From Planctomycetota bacterium (GTDB lineage Bacteria; Planctomycetota; UBA8742; SKZP01): a DNA stretch of 5,068 nucleotides. The translations under genes were made by a program, and so were the position numbers. Positions 1-5,068 of the stretch are shown here, in pieces (positions within the stretch are counted from its first letter, which is position 1; the number at the start of each line of letters is the position of its first letter). A model generated the notes under the pieces. The model saw only the letters and a program-made list of their open reading frames with translations. It searched no databases and was not told the DNA's origin. The stretch is from assembly GCA_007127275.1 (NCBI GenBank), contig SKZP01000147.1:1-5068 (forward strand). The letters run 5' to 3'.

Positions 1-485
1 CCGCGGTCGGTGCCCAGGTCCTCGTCAAGCGCCGCCACTCAGAGAATGCGCCGCTGGTGATCTTCGACGTCGGCAAGATTGACGGCCAGGGGGAGCGGAT
101 TGTGCGGCTGCACTGGGACGCGCAATATCAACTCGTCGTCTACAACGAAGAAGGGATTGCCTACGAACACTTCTACAACGACCCCGAGGAGCCGATCTAC
201 TCGTTCAATCTGCAGATGGAGCCGCGTGGCACCATCAGCGGCACCGTGGAGAACCCCGACAGCTCCCCGGCGGAGAACGTCGAGGTGTGCATCTCGCCGA
301 CCTCCGGCCCACTCGCGAACACGGACAACTTCTTCTCGGCGCGCACCAACGGCGAGGGGGAGTGGGCAATCCCCGTGCCGGCGAACGGCACCTACGAAGC
401 GACCTGCCCCGACGAGGAAGGCACGACGCCGGTCACCAACCTACTCGCCGACACAAGCGACGTAACGCTCGTGCGCGGACGCTGA
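1..485 (+). CDS. C-terminal part of a protein ending in a carboxypeptidase-regulatory-like (Ig-like) domain; 5' end outside window
   Basis: The frame is open from the window edge (first full codon at base 3) to a TGA at 483-485, giving 160 visible residues. No start is needed inside the window; the GTG at 57 is just an internal valine. Residues about 76-160 look like a carboxypeptidase-regulatory-like beta-sandwich: a GTISGTV opening strand, a proline-containing turn (SSPAENVEV), then ARTNGEGEWAIPVPANGTYEAT, in which the Gly-Glu-Gly-x-Trp turn and the Gly-Thr-Tyr strand are typical of the fold, and a final strand TSDVTLVRGR. Residues 1-75 (DVGKIDGQGERIVRLHWD, then QLVVYNEEGIAYEHFY) look like another beta-rich module that I cannot name. 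Two cysteines (visible residues 96 and 135) could pair if the protein is exported. The family is usually found in secreted or surface proteins as a structural or binding domain; export is inference because the N-terminus is missing. The function of the whole protein is unknown. Confidence 0.8.
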   Translation, partial: AVGAQVLVKRRHSENAPLVIFDVGKIDGQGERIVRLHWDAQYQLVVYNEEGIAYEHFYNDPEEPIYSFNLQMEPRGTISGTVENPDSSPAENVEVCISPTSGPLANTDNFFSARTNGEGEWAIPVPANGTYEATCPDEEGTTPVTNLLADTSDVTLVRGR

Positions 486-493
486 CCACACGA

Positions 494-511
494 CGACTGG
501 GAGCCCCGTCG
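494..511 (+). terminator. Weak hairpin just after the first gene, possible terminator
   Basis: CGAC-T-GGG-AG-CCC-C-GTCG starts nine bases after the TGA of the preceding gene. It can fold into a 4-bp outer stem (CGAC/GTCG), a T-C mismatch and a short G-C inner stem with a tight loop. Only a TTT follows, at 517-519, so this is a poor intrinsic terminator and may be chance in GC-rich DNA. Confidence 0.2.
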
Positions 512-565
512 ACACGTTTGGATTGCGCGGCCTTGCGCGCCGTGCCGCTCCCGGCGGCTCTCGCG

Positions 566-574
566 TGATACAAT
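566..574 (+). promoter_or_regulatory. Extended -10 promoter candidate (TGATACAAT)
   Basis: TG-A-TACAAT matches the bacterial extended -10 pattern TG-n-TATAAT with one mismatch, inside the gap between the first gene and the TIM-barrel gene. No good TTGACA-like -35 lies 16-18 bases upstream, which is tolerated by extended -10 promoters. Initiation near 581 would give a leader of roughly 150 bases before the chosen ATG at 730. The call assumes a sigma70-type consensus applies in this organism. Confidence 0.4.
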
Positions 575-720
575 TTGTTCCACGTCGCCACGGATTCGCA
601 TTCCTCGGATCCTGGCAAGGGGCTGCCGACCATACGACGACATAAAGTGCGCATAAATGATCCGAACCGACCGGCGGTCGCACTCGTTTGCACCTGATGG
701 AACATGGAGGGAGCGGGCTC

Positions 721-727
721 GGAGGAG
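721..727 (+). promoter_or_regulatory. Ribosome binding site deciding the TIM-barrel start
   Basis: GGAGGAG sits directly before ATG 730, with four bases between GGAGG and the ATG. It is the strongest Shine-Dalgarno match near any in-frame start of this gene, and so favours ATG 730 over TTG 688, ATG 697 and ATG 814. The spacing is slightly short. A second GGAGG at 706-710 is too far from 730 and does not serve another in-frame start well. Confidence 0.55.
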
Positions 728-729
728 AC

Positions 730-1743
730 ATGCACAAACCACTGCCGGGACGAGACGACTTCGACACGGCCTGCGGGCCGTTCACCACCCCGCCGAGCCT
801 TCGCCCCGTGAGAATGGGCGAGGAATTGCCGTTTCGCTTTGCGTATGCAAGCAACGCGTTTCGGTTCTACCCGCTGCCGCGCGTCCTTGATCTTGTGGCC
901 AGCGCAGGCTTCGACGGCATTGAGTTGATGGCCGACGTGCCGCACCTCTACCCGCCGGATTGGCGCGACGACGCGAAACTCGCTGCACTCAAGCGTACGC
1001 TCGACGCGACCGGGCTCACGGTCACCAACCTCAACGGCTACACCCTGTTCGCGCTCGGCGACAATGACAGCCCCTGCTGGATTCAAGACGACGTCGAGGC
1101 CCGTTCCGTGCGGCTCGCCTACACGCGGGAAGTGATTGAACTCGCCGCCCGCCTTGGCGCCCCCAGCCTGACGGTGATGCCCGGCGGCAAGCTCGAGCGC
1201 CCGGATGTGCCGCAGAGCCGCGAACAATGTCTCGAACGCTTTCTTTCGGGCTTCCGCGAGCTCGTGCCTCTGGCCGGCGAACTCGGCGTCACCTTGCTCG
1301 TCGAGCCGGAGCCGGAGTGCTTGATCGAGACGGTGCGCGACTTCGCCGACTTCCTCGAGCGCCTCACGCCGGAGGAGTGCAGCGTCGTTCGCATGAACTG
1401 CGACGTCGGTCACCTCGTCTGCGCCGGCGACGACCCCGCGTCGGTCATTCTCGAGTGGCGCGACTGGATTCAGCACGTCCACCTCGAGGACATTGTCGGC
1501 CGCGTTCATGACCACAAGATTCTAGGCCACGGGGAGATCAACCTACGCGCCGTGCTCGACGCACTCTGCCGCGTGCAGTACCGTGGCTGGGTCACCATTG
1601 AGCTGTACCCGTATCAGGACAACCCGGTCGAAGCCGGCCAAAAGAGCCTTGCGTACCTCGCGCAACTTCTAGGCGGCCATTCGTCTCACGGGCCTCCCCC
1701 GCCACCACTCGAGGCGCGCACGCACTTGCGCACCGTCGGCTGA
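730..1743 (+). CDS. Sugar phosphate isomerase/epimerase-like TIM-barrel protein (xylose isomerase-like fold)
   Basis: This is a 337-residue protein if started at ATG 730. The core begins near residue 34 with FRFAYASNAFRFYPL, followed by SAGFDGIELMADVPHLYP (first barrel strands), AARLGAPSLTVMPGG, and the C-terminal barrel half. The four metal ligands of the D-tagatose 3-epimerase/IolE family are all present: Glu192 (LLVEPEPE), Asp225 and the following DxxH His228 (NCDVGHL), His251 (HVHLED) and Glu291 (VTIELYPY). The Glu-Asp-His spacing (33 and 26 residues) equals that recalled for D-tagatose 3-epimerase (152/185/211), so an active divalent-metal enzyme acting on a sugar or polyol is expected in the cytoplasm. 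The substrate cannot be read from sequence. The first 28 residues are not typical of the family, and ATG 814 (309 aa) would start at the conserved core but lacks a ribosome site. The last about 23 residues are a Pro-rich tail (PPPPP). The gene stands alone, convergent with nnrE; no sugar transporter or dehydrogenase is adjacent. Confidence 0.88.
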   Translation: MHKPLPGRDDFDTACGPFTTPPSLRPVRMGEELPFRFAYASNAFRFYPLPRVLDLVASAGFDGIELMADVPHLYPPDWRDDAKLAALKRTLDATGLTVTNLNGYTLFALGDNDSPCWIQDDVEARSVRLAYTREVIELAARLGAPSLTVMPGGKLERPDVPQSREQCLERFLSGFRELVPLAGELGVTLLVEPEPECLIETVRDFADFLERLTPEECSVVRMNCDVGHLVCAGDDPASVILEWRDWIQHVHLEDIVGRVHDHKILGHGEINLRAVLDALCRVQYRGWVTIELYPYQDNPVEAGQKSLAYLAQLLGGHSSHGPPPPPLEARTHLRTVG

Positions 1744-1785
1744 TACCCGAAAGCCGCCGTGTTCGCGGAGTTTCCCGGATGATTA

Positions 1786-1809
1786 AGCCACCGACTGAGT
1801 TGGTGGGCT
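1786..1809. terminator. Imperfect hairpin, possible bidirectional terminator between convergent genes
   Basis: AGCCACCG, a seven-base loop (ACTGAGT), then TGGT-G-GGCT. This gives eight pairs including one G-U, with one bulged G. It lies 43 bases after the TIM-barrel stop. No T run follows on either strand, so it would be a weak intrinsic terminator; its position between convergent genes is the main support. Confidence 0.3.
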
Positions 1810-1857
1810 CTCATTCGTCCGCAGGGGAAGAAGCAAGCCAGAAAACGTCCGCGCCTC

Positions 1858-1880
1858 GCGACATGTGTTTGTCGCATGTC
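1858..1880. repeat. Two overlapping inverted repeats in the convergent gap
   Basis: GCGAC (1858-1862) pairs with GTCGC (1871-1875), and GACATG (1860-1865) pairs with CATGTC (1875-1880). The two stems are mutually exclusive because they share bases. Both are perfect but short. The arrangement could be a protein-binding dyad, an alternative RNA fold, or chance. Confidence 0.35.
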
Positions 1881-1997
1881 TGTACACGCTGACTCGCGTC
1901 CCGCCGCCGTACTGGGCGTGTCCTTTGCATAGGCCGCCCGCAAGCCCCCCCGACGCAGACGGGTGATTCGACGCCACGGCAAGTACTTGGTGCTTTG

Positions 1998-2960
1998 TCA
2001 GGGTCCCATCTGCGGGTTGAGGCCTGCGTGCAACGCGTCGGCGACAAGGTCGCGCGGCAGGCCAATATCAATCAATTCGACTTGCCCCCCGTAGAAGCGC
2101 CCCAGTTCGGTGGCGAAGGCTTTCTTCATTGCCGCGAACGTGCAGGTCAGGCCCGCGCGCACGGCAATGCCGTGGATCTCGCCTGTGTCGGCGTCGAGGC
2201 CGGAAGGGATGTCGACCGCAACGTTGAGTTTGCCCAGCAGATAGGCGTCGTTAATCATACTGATGGCGCTGCGGTACGGCTCACCGAGTTCGCGGCTCAA
2301 CCCCGTACCGAACATTGCGTCAACAATCACGTCGGCGTTGCGGATCATCTCCTCTTGAGATTTCACCGCCTCGGTGTCCGACAACTCGAGAACCGGTACG
2401 CCGAGGCGCTCGAGAAGGGCGAGATTCTCGGCGGGGTCGGAGCCTTCGCGAATCTGGTCGCGCGGGGGGAGCAACCAAACAATCACGTCGGCGCCGAGGC
2501 TCTGCAAGTACCGTGCAACCACGAAGCCGTCGCCGCCGTTATTGCCGGCACCGGCGACGACGAGCACCCCGTACCCCTGCAACTGCTCGCAGATGTAGCG
2601 CTCAACGGACCCGCGCTGGACGAGCGCCTGCTGCCCGGTGGGTTGGTTCGCAAGGACCGCCTTGCGGATGGCTTCGGCCGTCATCCGCCCTGCCGACTCC
2701 ATCAGCAGCCGCGACGGTATCCCCCACTGTTCAATGGCCTCCCGCTCCACGCGGCGAATGGTTTCGCGCGAAAGCGGCGGATCCGGCGGCAGTTTGAACC
2801 GGGGCGCTTCCTCGCCGGCGAGCTTGGCAAGCTCGTGCACCGGCATCTGCTGCATCTGCTCCCAGCTCGGGACGTTGCCGGCAGCACTCTCGTCCGAGGC
2901 TTCCGAGGTGCCACCGTCGTCGGCATCCGCAGGCTGTTCGGGCTTCTCCGGCTTGGTCAT
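1998..2960 (-). CDS. nnrE: NAD(P)H-hydrate epimerase (YjeF N-terminal domain, NnrE)
   Basis: The 320-residue product should interconvert the R and S forms of hydrated NAD(P)H (NAD(P)HX), damaged cofactor made by heat or by side reactions of GAPDH, so that the ADP/ATP-dependent dehydratase NnrD can restore it. Visible motifs: IEQWGIPSRLLMESAGR (77-92), the family's opening helix; GNNGGDGFVVAR (139-150), the nucleotide/K+-binding loop; DAMFGTGLSREL (214-225); VAVDIPSGLDADTG (247-260) with conserved Asp250; and FAAMKKAF (275-282). The chain ends after one domain, so there is no fused NnrD as in E. coli YjeF, and no NnrD gene is in the window. Residues 1-60 are an unusual extension: acidic, Ser/Ala-rich and probably disordered (1-30), then a helical stretch and a Pro-rich linker. 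ATG 2960 is chosen over an Arg-rich 62-codon upstream extension that overlaps the channel gene; the ribosome site is weak (GAAG). It lies 55 bp after the MscS gene, so co-transcription is likely. Confidence 0.93.
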   Translation of the reverse strand: MTKPEKPEQPADADDGGTSEASDESAAGNVPSWEQMQQMPVHELAKLAGEEAPRFKLPPDPPLSRETIRRVEREAIEQWGIPSRLLMESAGRMTAEAIRKAVLANQPTGQQALVQRGSVERYICEQLQGYGVLVVAGAGNNGGDGFVVARYLQSLGADVIVWLLPPRDQIREGSDPAENLALLERLGVPVLELSDTEAVKSQEEMIRNADVIVDAMFGTGLSRELGEPYRSAISMINDAYLLGKLNVAVDIPSGLDADTGEIHGIAVRAGLTCTFAAMKKAFATELGRFYGGQVELIDIGLPRDLVADALHAGLNPQMGP

Positions 2961-3015
2961 GAGAGCTTCTTTGTCGCAAGTGTATGTGCGCGAGACGTAA
3001 CGAATTATCTGGTGC

Positions 3016-4164
3016 CTACACCTTGTCGCCGGGGCCTGCAAGCGCTTCGGCCTTGTGAAGGTAAAGCGTTTGCGTCGGAAAGGCCATCTCGACCGACTCC
3101 GCCTCCAACTTGCGCGCAAGGCCGAAGTTGATCGTTTGCTGCGCATTCATGTAGGCGAGAAACTCCGGCGAGTCGACGTAGTAGACCACCACGAAGATTT
3201 TCGCGTAGTCGCCGAAGCGGAAAAAGTGCGCCCGGTCGAACGTCGTCTGCGGCGTCGCCTCGACGAGTTCCTTCACCCACTCGGGGATCCGTTCCAACTT
3301 CTCACTCGGCGTGCCGTAGACGACGCCGAACTCGAACGAGATGCGCCGCTGGGTCATGCGGCGGTAGTTCTGAATTCGGCTGTCCAAGAGGTCGCTGTTC
3401 GAAAAGATCAATTGCTCGCCACTCAAGGCGCGCAACTTCGTGGTCTTCAGGCCAATTTTCTCGACGGTGCCCATCTTGTCGTCGACCATAATGAAGTCGC
3501 CGAGGTCGAACGGGCGGTCGAACATCATCACCATCGAGGCGAAGAGGTCGCCGAGCATCTTCTGCGTCGCAAGCGCAATGGCAATGCCCCCAATGCCGAG
3601 CCCGGCAATCAACGCGGTGACATCAATCCCCAGGTTGCTCAATACGAGCAGCAGAATCATCGCCCAGAGGATGATCTTCGACAGGATGCCCAGCGCCAGG
3701 ATGGTCGTATGTTTCGAACGGTCGACTTGCGCTTCGCGAGCTCGCTCCGCGAAGAAATTGACGCTCGCGTTGCCCCAAATGCCAATCTGCAGCAACAGCG
3801 AGATGACCGCGAGGCCGTACAGGAAGAGGCGAATGCGCTCGTAGAACTCTTCCCACGCCGGCGTCGGCTCGAGGGCAAGCGAGGCAACGTAGAGAGCAAT
3901 GAAAAGTATGACGACGAGGCGTGTCTTCTTCAAAAGGTGACGCACAAAGCCACCGACCCAAGAGGTGGATTCGTCGGTACCGCGGGCGACGCGGCGGATC
4001 AACAGCTGCAGTAGCCATGTTGCGACGAAAATGGTCACGGCAATCGCCGCAACGACCACCCAGTTCATCAGCGTTACGCCAGTGAGTTCGTCGAGCCCGC
4101 GCAGCATCTTGTACCAGGCCGTGGAGGACTCTTGCGTTTCGGCAAGCAGCGGTAGCGGGGACAT
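3016..4164 (-). CDS. MscS-family mechanosensitive ion channel
   Basis: This 382-residue inner-membrane channel would open under membrane tension to release solutes during hypo-osmotic shock. Membrane segments are seen at about 33-57, 82-99, 112-130 and 154-178, and the pore helix follows at about 183-213 (IAGLGIGGIAIALATQKM, then GDLFASMVMMF), with the small-residue Gly/Ala packing of MscS TM3. The beta domain begins at DRPFDLGDF (216-224) and includes DDKMGTVEKIGLKTTKLRAL. The C-terminal alpha/beta domain runs from about 272 and ends with the family-typical FPTQTLYLH (362-370). It is longer than E. coli MscS (286 aa) because of extra N-terminal helices. Where many relatives have I-P-N, this protein has F-S-N (254-256). 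ATG 4164 is the farthest start in the frame; I see no Shine-Dalgarno site before it. It lies upstream of nnrE on the same strand. Confidence 0.93.
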   Translation of the reverse strand: MSPLPLLAETQESSTAWYKMLRGLDELTGVTLMNWVVVAAIAVTIFVATWLLQLLIRRVARGTDESTSWVGGFVRHLLKKTRLVVILFIALYVASLALEPTPAWEEFYERIRLFLYGLAVISLLLQIGIWGNASVNFFAERAREAQVDRSKHTTILALGILSKIILWAMILLLVLSNLGIDVTALIAGLGIGGIAIALATQKMLGDLFASMVMMFDRPFDLGDFIMVDDKMGTVEKIGLKTTKLRALSGEQLIFSNSDLLDSRIQNYRRMTQRRISFEFGVVYGTPSEKLERIPEWVKELVEATPQTTFDRAHFFRFGDYAKIFVVVYYVDSPEFLAYMNAQQTINFGLARKLEAESVEMAFPTQTLYLHKAEALAGPGDKV

Positions 4165-4230
4165 GGCGCGGCTTTCGACGTTGCGCGCATCCGCGAGGTC
4201 GTGTGGCGAGCGAGATGCGCGACGGACAGA

Positions 4231-4274
4231 TTAAGAAAGCAAGCGTGCGTAGACGTAATCTTGCCTCGCACGCT
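4231..4274 (-). terminator. Hairpin with T-rich tail downstream of the exported-protein gene
   Basis: A perfect 8-bp inverted repeat, AGCGTGCG (4242-4249) and CGCACGCT (4267-4274), encloses a 17-base loop. Read on the - strand the stem is followed by TGCTTTCTTAA, a T-rich tail. It starts 35 bases after the stop of the gene at 4310-4900 and before the channel gene, so it would separate the two transcription units. The long loop and broken T tract make it weaker than a textbook terminator; an operator for the channel gene is the alternative. Confidence 0.45.
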
Positions 4275-4309
4275 GTACGTTCGCCAGTGTTCGCTCGGAA
4301 GTGCGCCGA

Positions 4310-4900
4310 TCAGTCGGAGGTGACGACGAAATGCCAGCGGTCGTTCTCGTAGACTGCGGTGCGCGGCATGTCACGGGCGAGATTGCGTGCCTCGCGGTCC
4401 GCATCCTCCGGGGCGCGCCACGTCAGCCGCGCCTCCTCGTCGCCGTCGAAGCGAATTCCTTGGGCGTCGAGGGTCAGCGAGCCAATTTGTTCGAGGTGCT
4501 CGTCGTCCACTTCGGAGAGCATCCATGCGAAGTAGTCCCGGCCGCCACGCAATTCAATCAGGTCGTTGGGGCTAACCGAAAGCGGAGGCATCACCTCGTC
4601 GCGGCGCTCCTCCGGCAACTCGCGCATGGCGCGCTGCAGCTCGCTCAAGTCTTCTTCGAAGCCCTGCCGCGAGGATTCGGTAATCAGGTCCCACAGCGCA
4701 TCCGCGTCGCGCGCCGAGTACGCATCCCGAAACGCGAGCGCCCGCTCGATCACATCCGCGGTGCGGCCCTCCGGTGCGGCCGCATCCTCGCCATTGCCTG
4801 CTTCCTCGCCGTTTTCAGCGTGCAATTCGAGCGCCGGCGCGGCGACGAACGCGACCAGCGCGACGGCGAGCAGCAAAGTCAGCCGAGTCCCCCTCATCAT
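4310..4900 (-). CDS. Exported protein of unknown function, possibly NTF2-like
   Basis: The product has 196 residues from ATG 4900, and I do not recognise a named family with certainty. Residues 1-28 are a classic signal peptide: MMRGTR, a hydrophobic core (LTLLLAVALVAFVAAPALEL), then HA, with likely signal peptidase I cleavage after LHA (residue 28) and no lipobox cysteine. Residues 29-47 are a Glu/Gly/Ala linker. From about 48, VIERALAFRDAYSARDADALWDLITESSR, a long helix with the A-x-x-x-x-D-x-D-x-L-W-x-L pattern, followed by a helical acidic region and later strands (SLTLDAQGIRF, EARLTWR, TAVYENDRWHFVV), recalls NTF2/SnoaL-like or DUF4878-type domains, whose last strand often ends in a W-x-[FV] motif. 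This resemblance is inference. The mature protein is strongly acidic and cysteine-free. The start has a GAGG site eight bases upstream, preferred over GTG 4939, which would put a His-rich MTQRRHHHHEV leader before the signal peptide. Confidence 0.75.
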   Translation of the reverse strand: MMRGTRLTLLLAVALVAFVAAPALELHAENGEEAGNGEDAAAPEGRTADVIERALAFRDAYSARDADALWDLITESSRQGFEEDLSELQRAMRELPEERRDEVMPPLSVSPNDLIELRGGRDYFAWMLSEVDDEHLEQIGSLTLDAQGIRFDGDEEARLTWRAPEDADREARNLARDMPRTAVYENDRWHFVVTSD

Positions 4901-4908
4901 GGCAGTAA

Positions 4909-4912
4909 CCTC
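4909..4912 (-). promoter_or_regulatory. Ribosome binding site of the exported-protein gene
   Basis: On the - strand CGAGGTTACTGCC precedes the double ATG. GAGG lies eight bases from ATG 4900 and eleven from ATG 4897, so 4900 is the favoured start and the upstream GTG at 4939 is disfavoured. Confidence 0.55.
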
Positions 4913-4921
4913 GTGGTGATG

Positions 4922-4939
4922 GTGACGTCGCTGCGTCAC
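4922..4939. promoter_or_regulatory. 18-bp perfect dyad (GTGACG-N6-CGTCAC) in the leader of the exported-protein gene
   Basis: Two perfect 6-base half-sites separated by six bases lie 21 bases upstream of the start codon at 4900, between the promoter-like boxes and the ribosome site. It could be an operator for a dimeric regulator or a small leader hairpin (6-bp stem, 6-base loop) in the mRNA. No regulator gene is in the window. Confidence 0.35.
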
Positions 4940-4991
4940 GCCAAGCCGAATGTTTCTTCACGGGCCGAGAACGGCGCTTACGGAACGGCAA

Positions 4992-5020
4992 AGCATACGA
5001 CCGCTGCGTCAACGGCGCAA
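4992..5020 (-). promoter_or_regulatory. Sigma70-like promoter candidate for the exported-protein gene
   Basis: On the - strand TTGCGC (5015-5020) and TATGCT (4992-4997) are separated by exactly 17 bases, with three and four matches to the -35 and -10 consensus. This would start transcription near 4985, about 85 bases before the start codon, leaving the dyad in the leader. A second -10-like box, TATACT (5043-5048), is a better hexamer match, but its -35 would fall at or beyond the window edge. Confidence 0.3.
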
Positions 5021-5068
5021 GCCATCGACGCATGGGCCGCGCAGTATACAAATGTCGAGCTATTGAGC

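Larger units (their letters stand above)
1744..1997. other. Convergent intergenic region without a credible gene
   Basis: This is the 254-bp gap between the stop of the TIM-barrel gene and the stop of nnrE. I see no open frame with protein-like composition: the frames that cross it are Arg/Ser/Gly-rich and run into the flanking genes. It holds an imperfect hairpin (1786-1809), overlapping inverted repeats (1858-1880), and a short CCCG-N7-CGGG stem next to a seven-C run (1945-1963), which lies about 35 bases past the nnrE stop on the - strand. None has a good T tract, so the terminators of the two converging transcripts are not clearly identified. A small RNA cannot be excluded. Confidence 0.5.

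Noticed and set aside
57..485. GTG 57 as the start of the first gene
   Set aside because: The frame is open upstream to the window edge with the same composition, so the gene most likely begins before the window.
433..1515. Long - strand open frame (360 codons) opposite the TIM-barrel gene
   Set aside because: It is antisense to a clear enzyme, has low-complexity Arg/Glu/Ala/Val composition and no recognisable motif. Such frames are expected opposite GC-rich coding DNA.
1686..2071. Short - strand open frames across the convergent gap
   Set aside because: They overlap real genes at one or both ends, are Arg/Gly-rich, lack ribosome sites and show no protein-like pattern.
1995..3131. Long + strand open frame (378 codons) covering nnrE on the opposite strand
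   Set aside because: The - strand encodes unmistakable YjeF-N motifs. The + frame is a mirror of its codon bias and has no domain features.
2961..3146. 62-codon N-terminal extension of nnrE
   Set aside because: It overlaps the 3' end of the channel gene in another frame, is Arg/Ser-rich, and is unlike any YjeF N-terminus. ATG 2960 is the more credible start.
3055..4014. Long + strand open frame (319 codons) opposite the MscS-like channel
   Set aside because: It is antisense to transmembrane and beta-domain motifs of a real channel, and its charged, His/Asp/Arg-rich composition is an artefact of the complementary strand.
4901..4939. GTG 4939 start adding a His-rich leader to the exported protein
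   Set aside because: It would put 13 residues before the signal peptide. ATG 4900 has a better ribosome site and gives a standard signal sequence.
1..5068. CRISPR array, transposon ends, tRNA or rRNA genes, or a multi-gene defence or biosynthetic system
   Set aside because: I saw no regularly spaced repeats, transposase motifs, cloverleaf sequence or rRNA segments, and the five genes do not form a recognisable functional set.

Overview
This GC-rich window (about 60% GC by eye) is bacterial chromosome with five protein-coding genes. I see no RNA gene, CRISPR array, insertion sequence or phage gene. The mix of a free-standing NAD(P)HX epimerase, a TIM-barrel sugar isomerase/epimerase-like protein, an exported protein ending in a carboxypeptidase-regulatory-like fold, and weak or absent Shine-Dalgarno sites would suit a Planctomycetota-type or other environmental bacterium. 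That placement is inference and low confidence.

Layout. On the + strand, positions 1-485 hold the 3' end of a gene whose product ends in an Ig-like beta-sandwich. A 244-bp gap with an extended -10 promoter candidate follows. Then comes a complete TIM-barrel protein of the D-tagatose 3-epimerase / IolE / xylose-isomerase-like superfamily (about 730-1743) with all four metal ligands. It converges on a - strand gene across a 254-bp gap (1744-1997) that holds several short inverted repeats and no credible gene.

The rest reads on the - strand, in transcription order. First is a small exported protein with an NTF2-like look (4900 to 4310), preceded by promoter-like boxes and an 18-bp dyad and followed by a hairpin with a T-rich tail. 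Next is an MscS-family mechanosensitive channel (4164 to 3016). Last is the NAD(P)HX epimerase NnrE (2960 to 1998), 55 bp after the channel gene and probably co-transcribed with it.

How they work together: no shared pathway is visible. The channel (osmotic relief) and NnrE (repair of damaged NAD(P)H) are housekeeping or stress functions that may share a transcript. The TIM-barrel and exported proteins have unknown substrates. I looked for a novel multi-gene system and did not find convincing evidence of one; the points worth following up are single-gene and regulatory.
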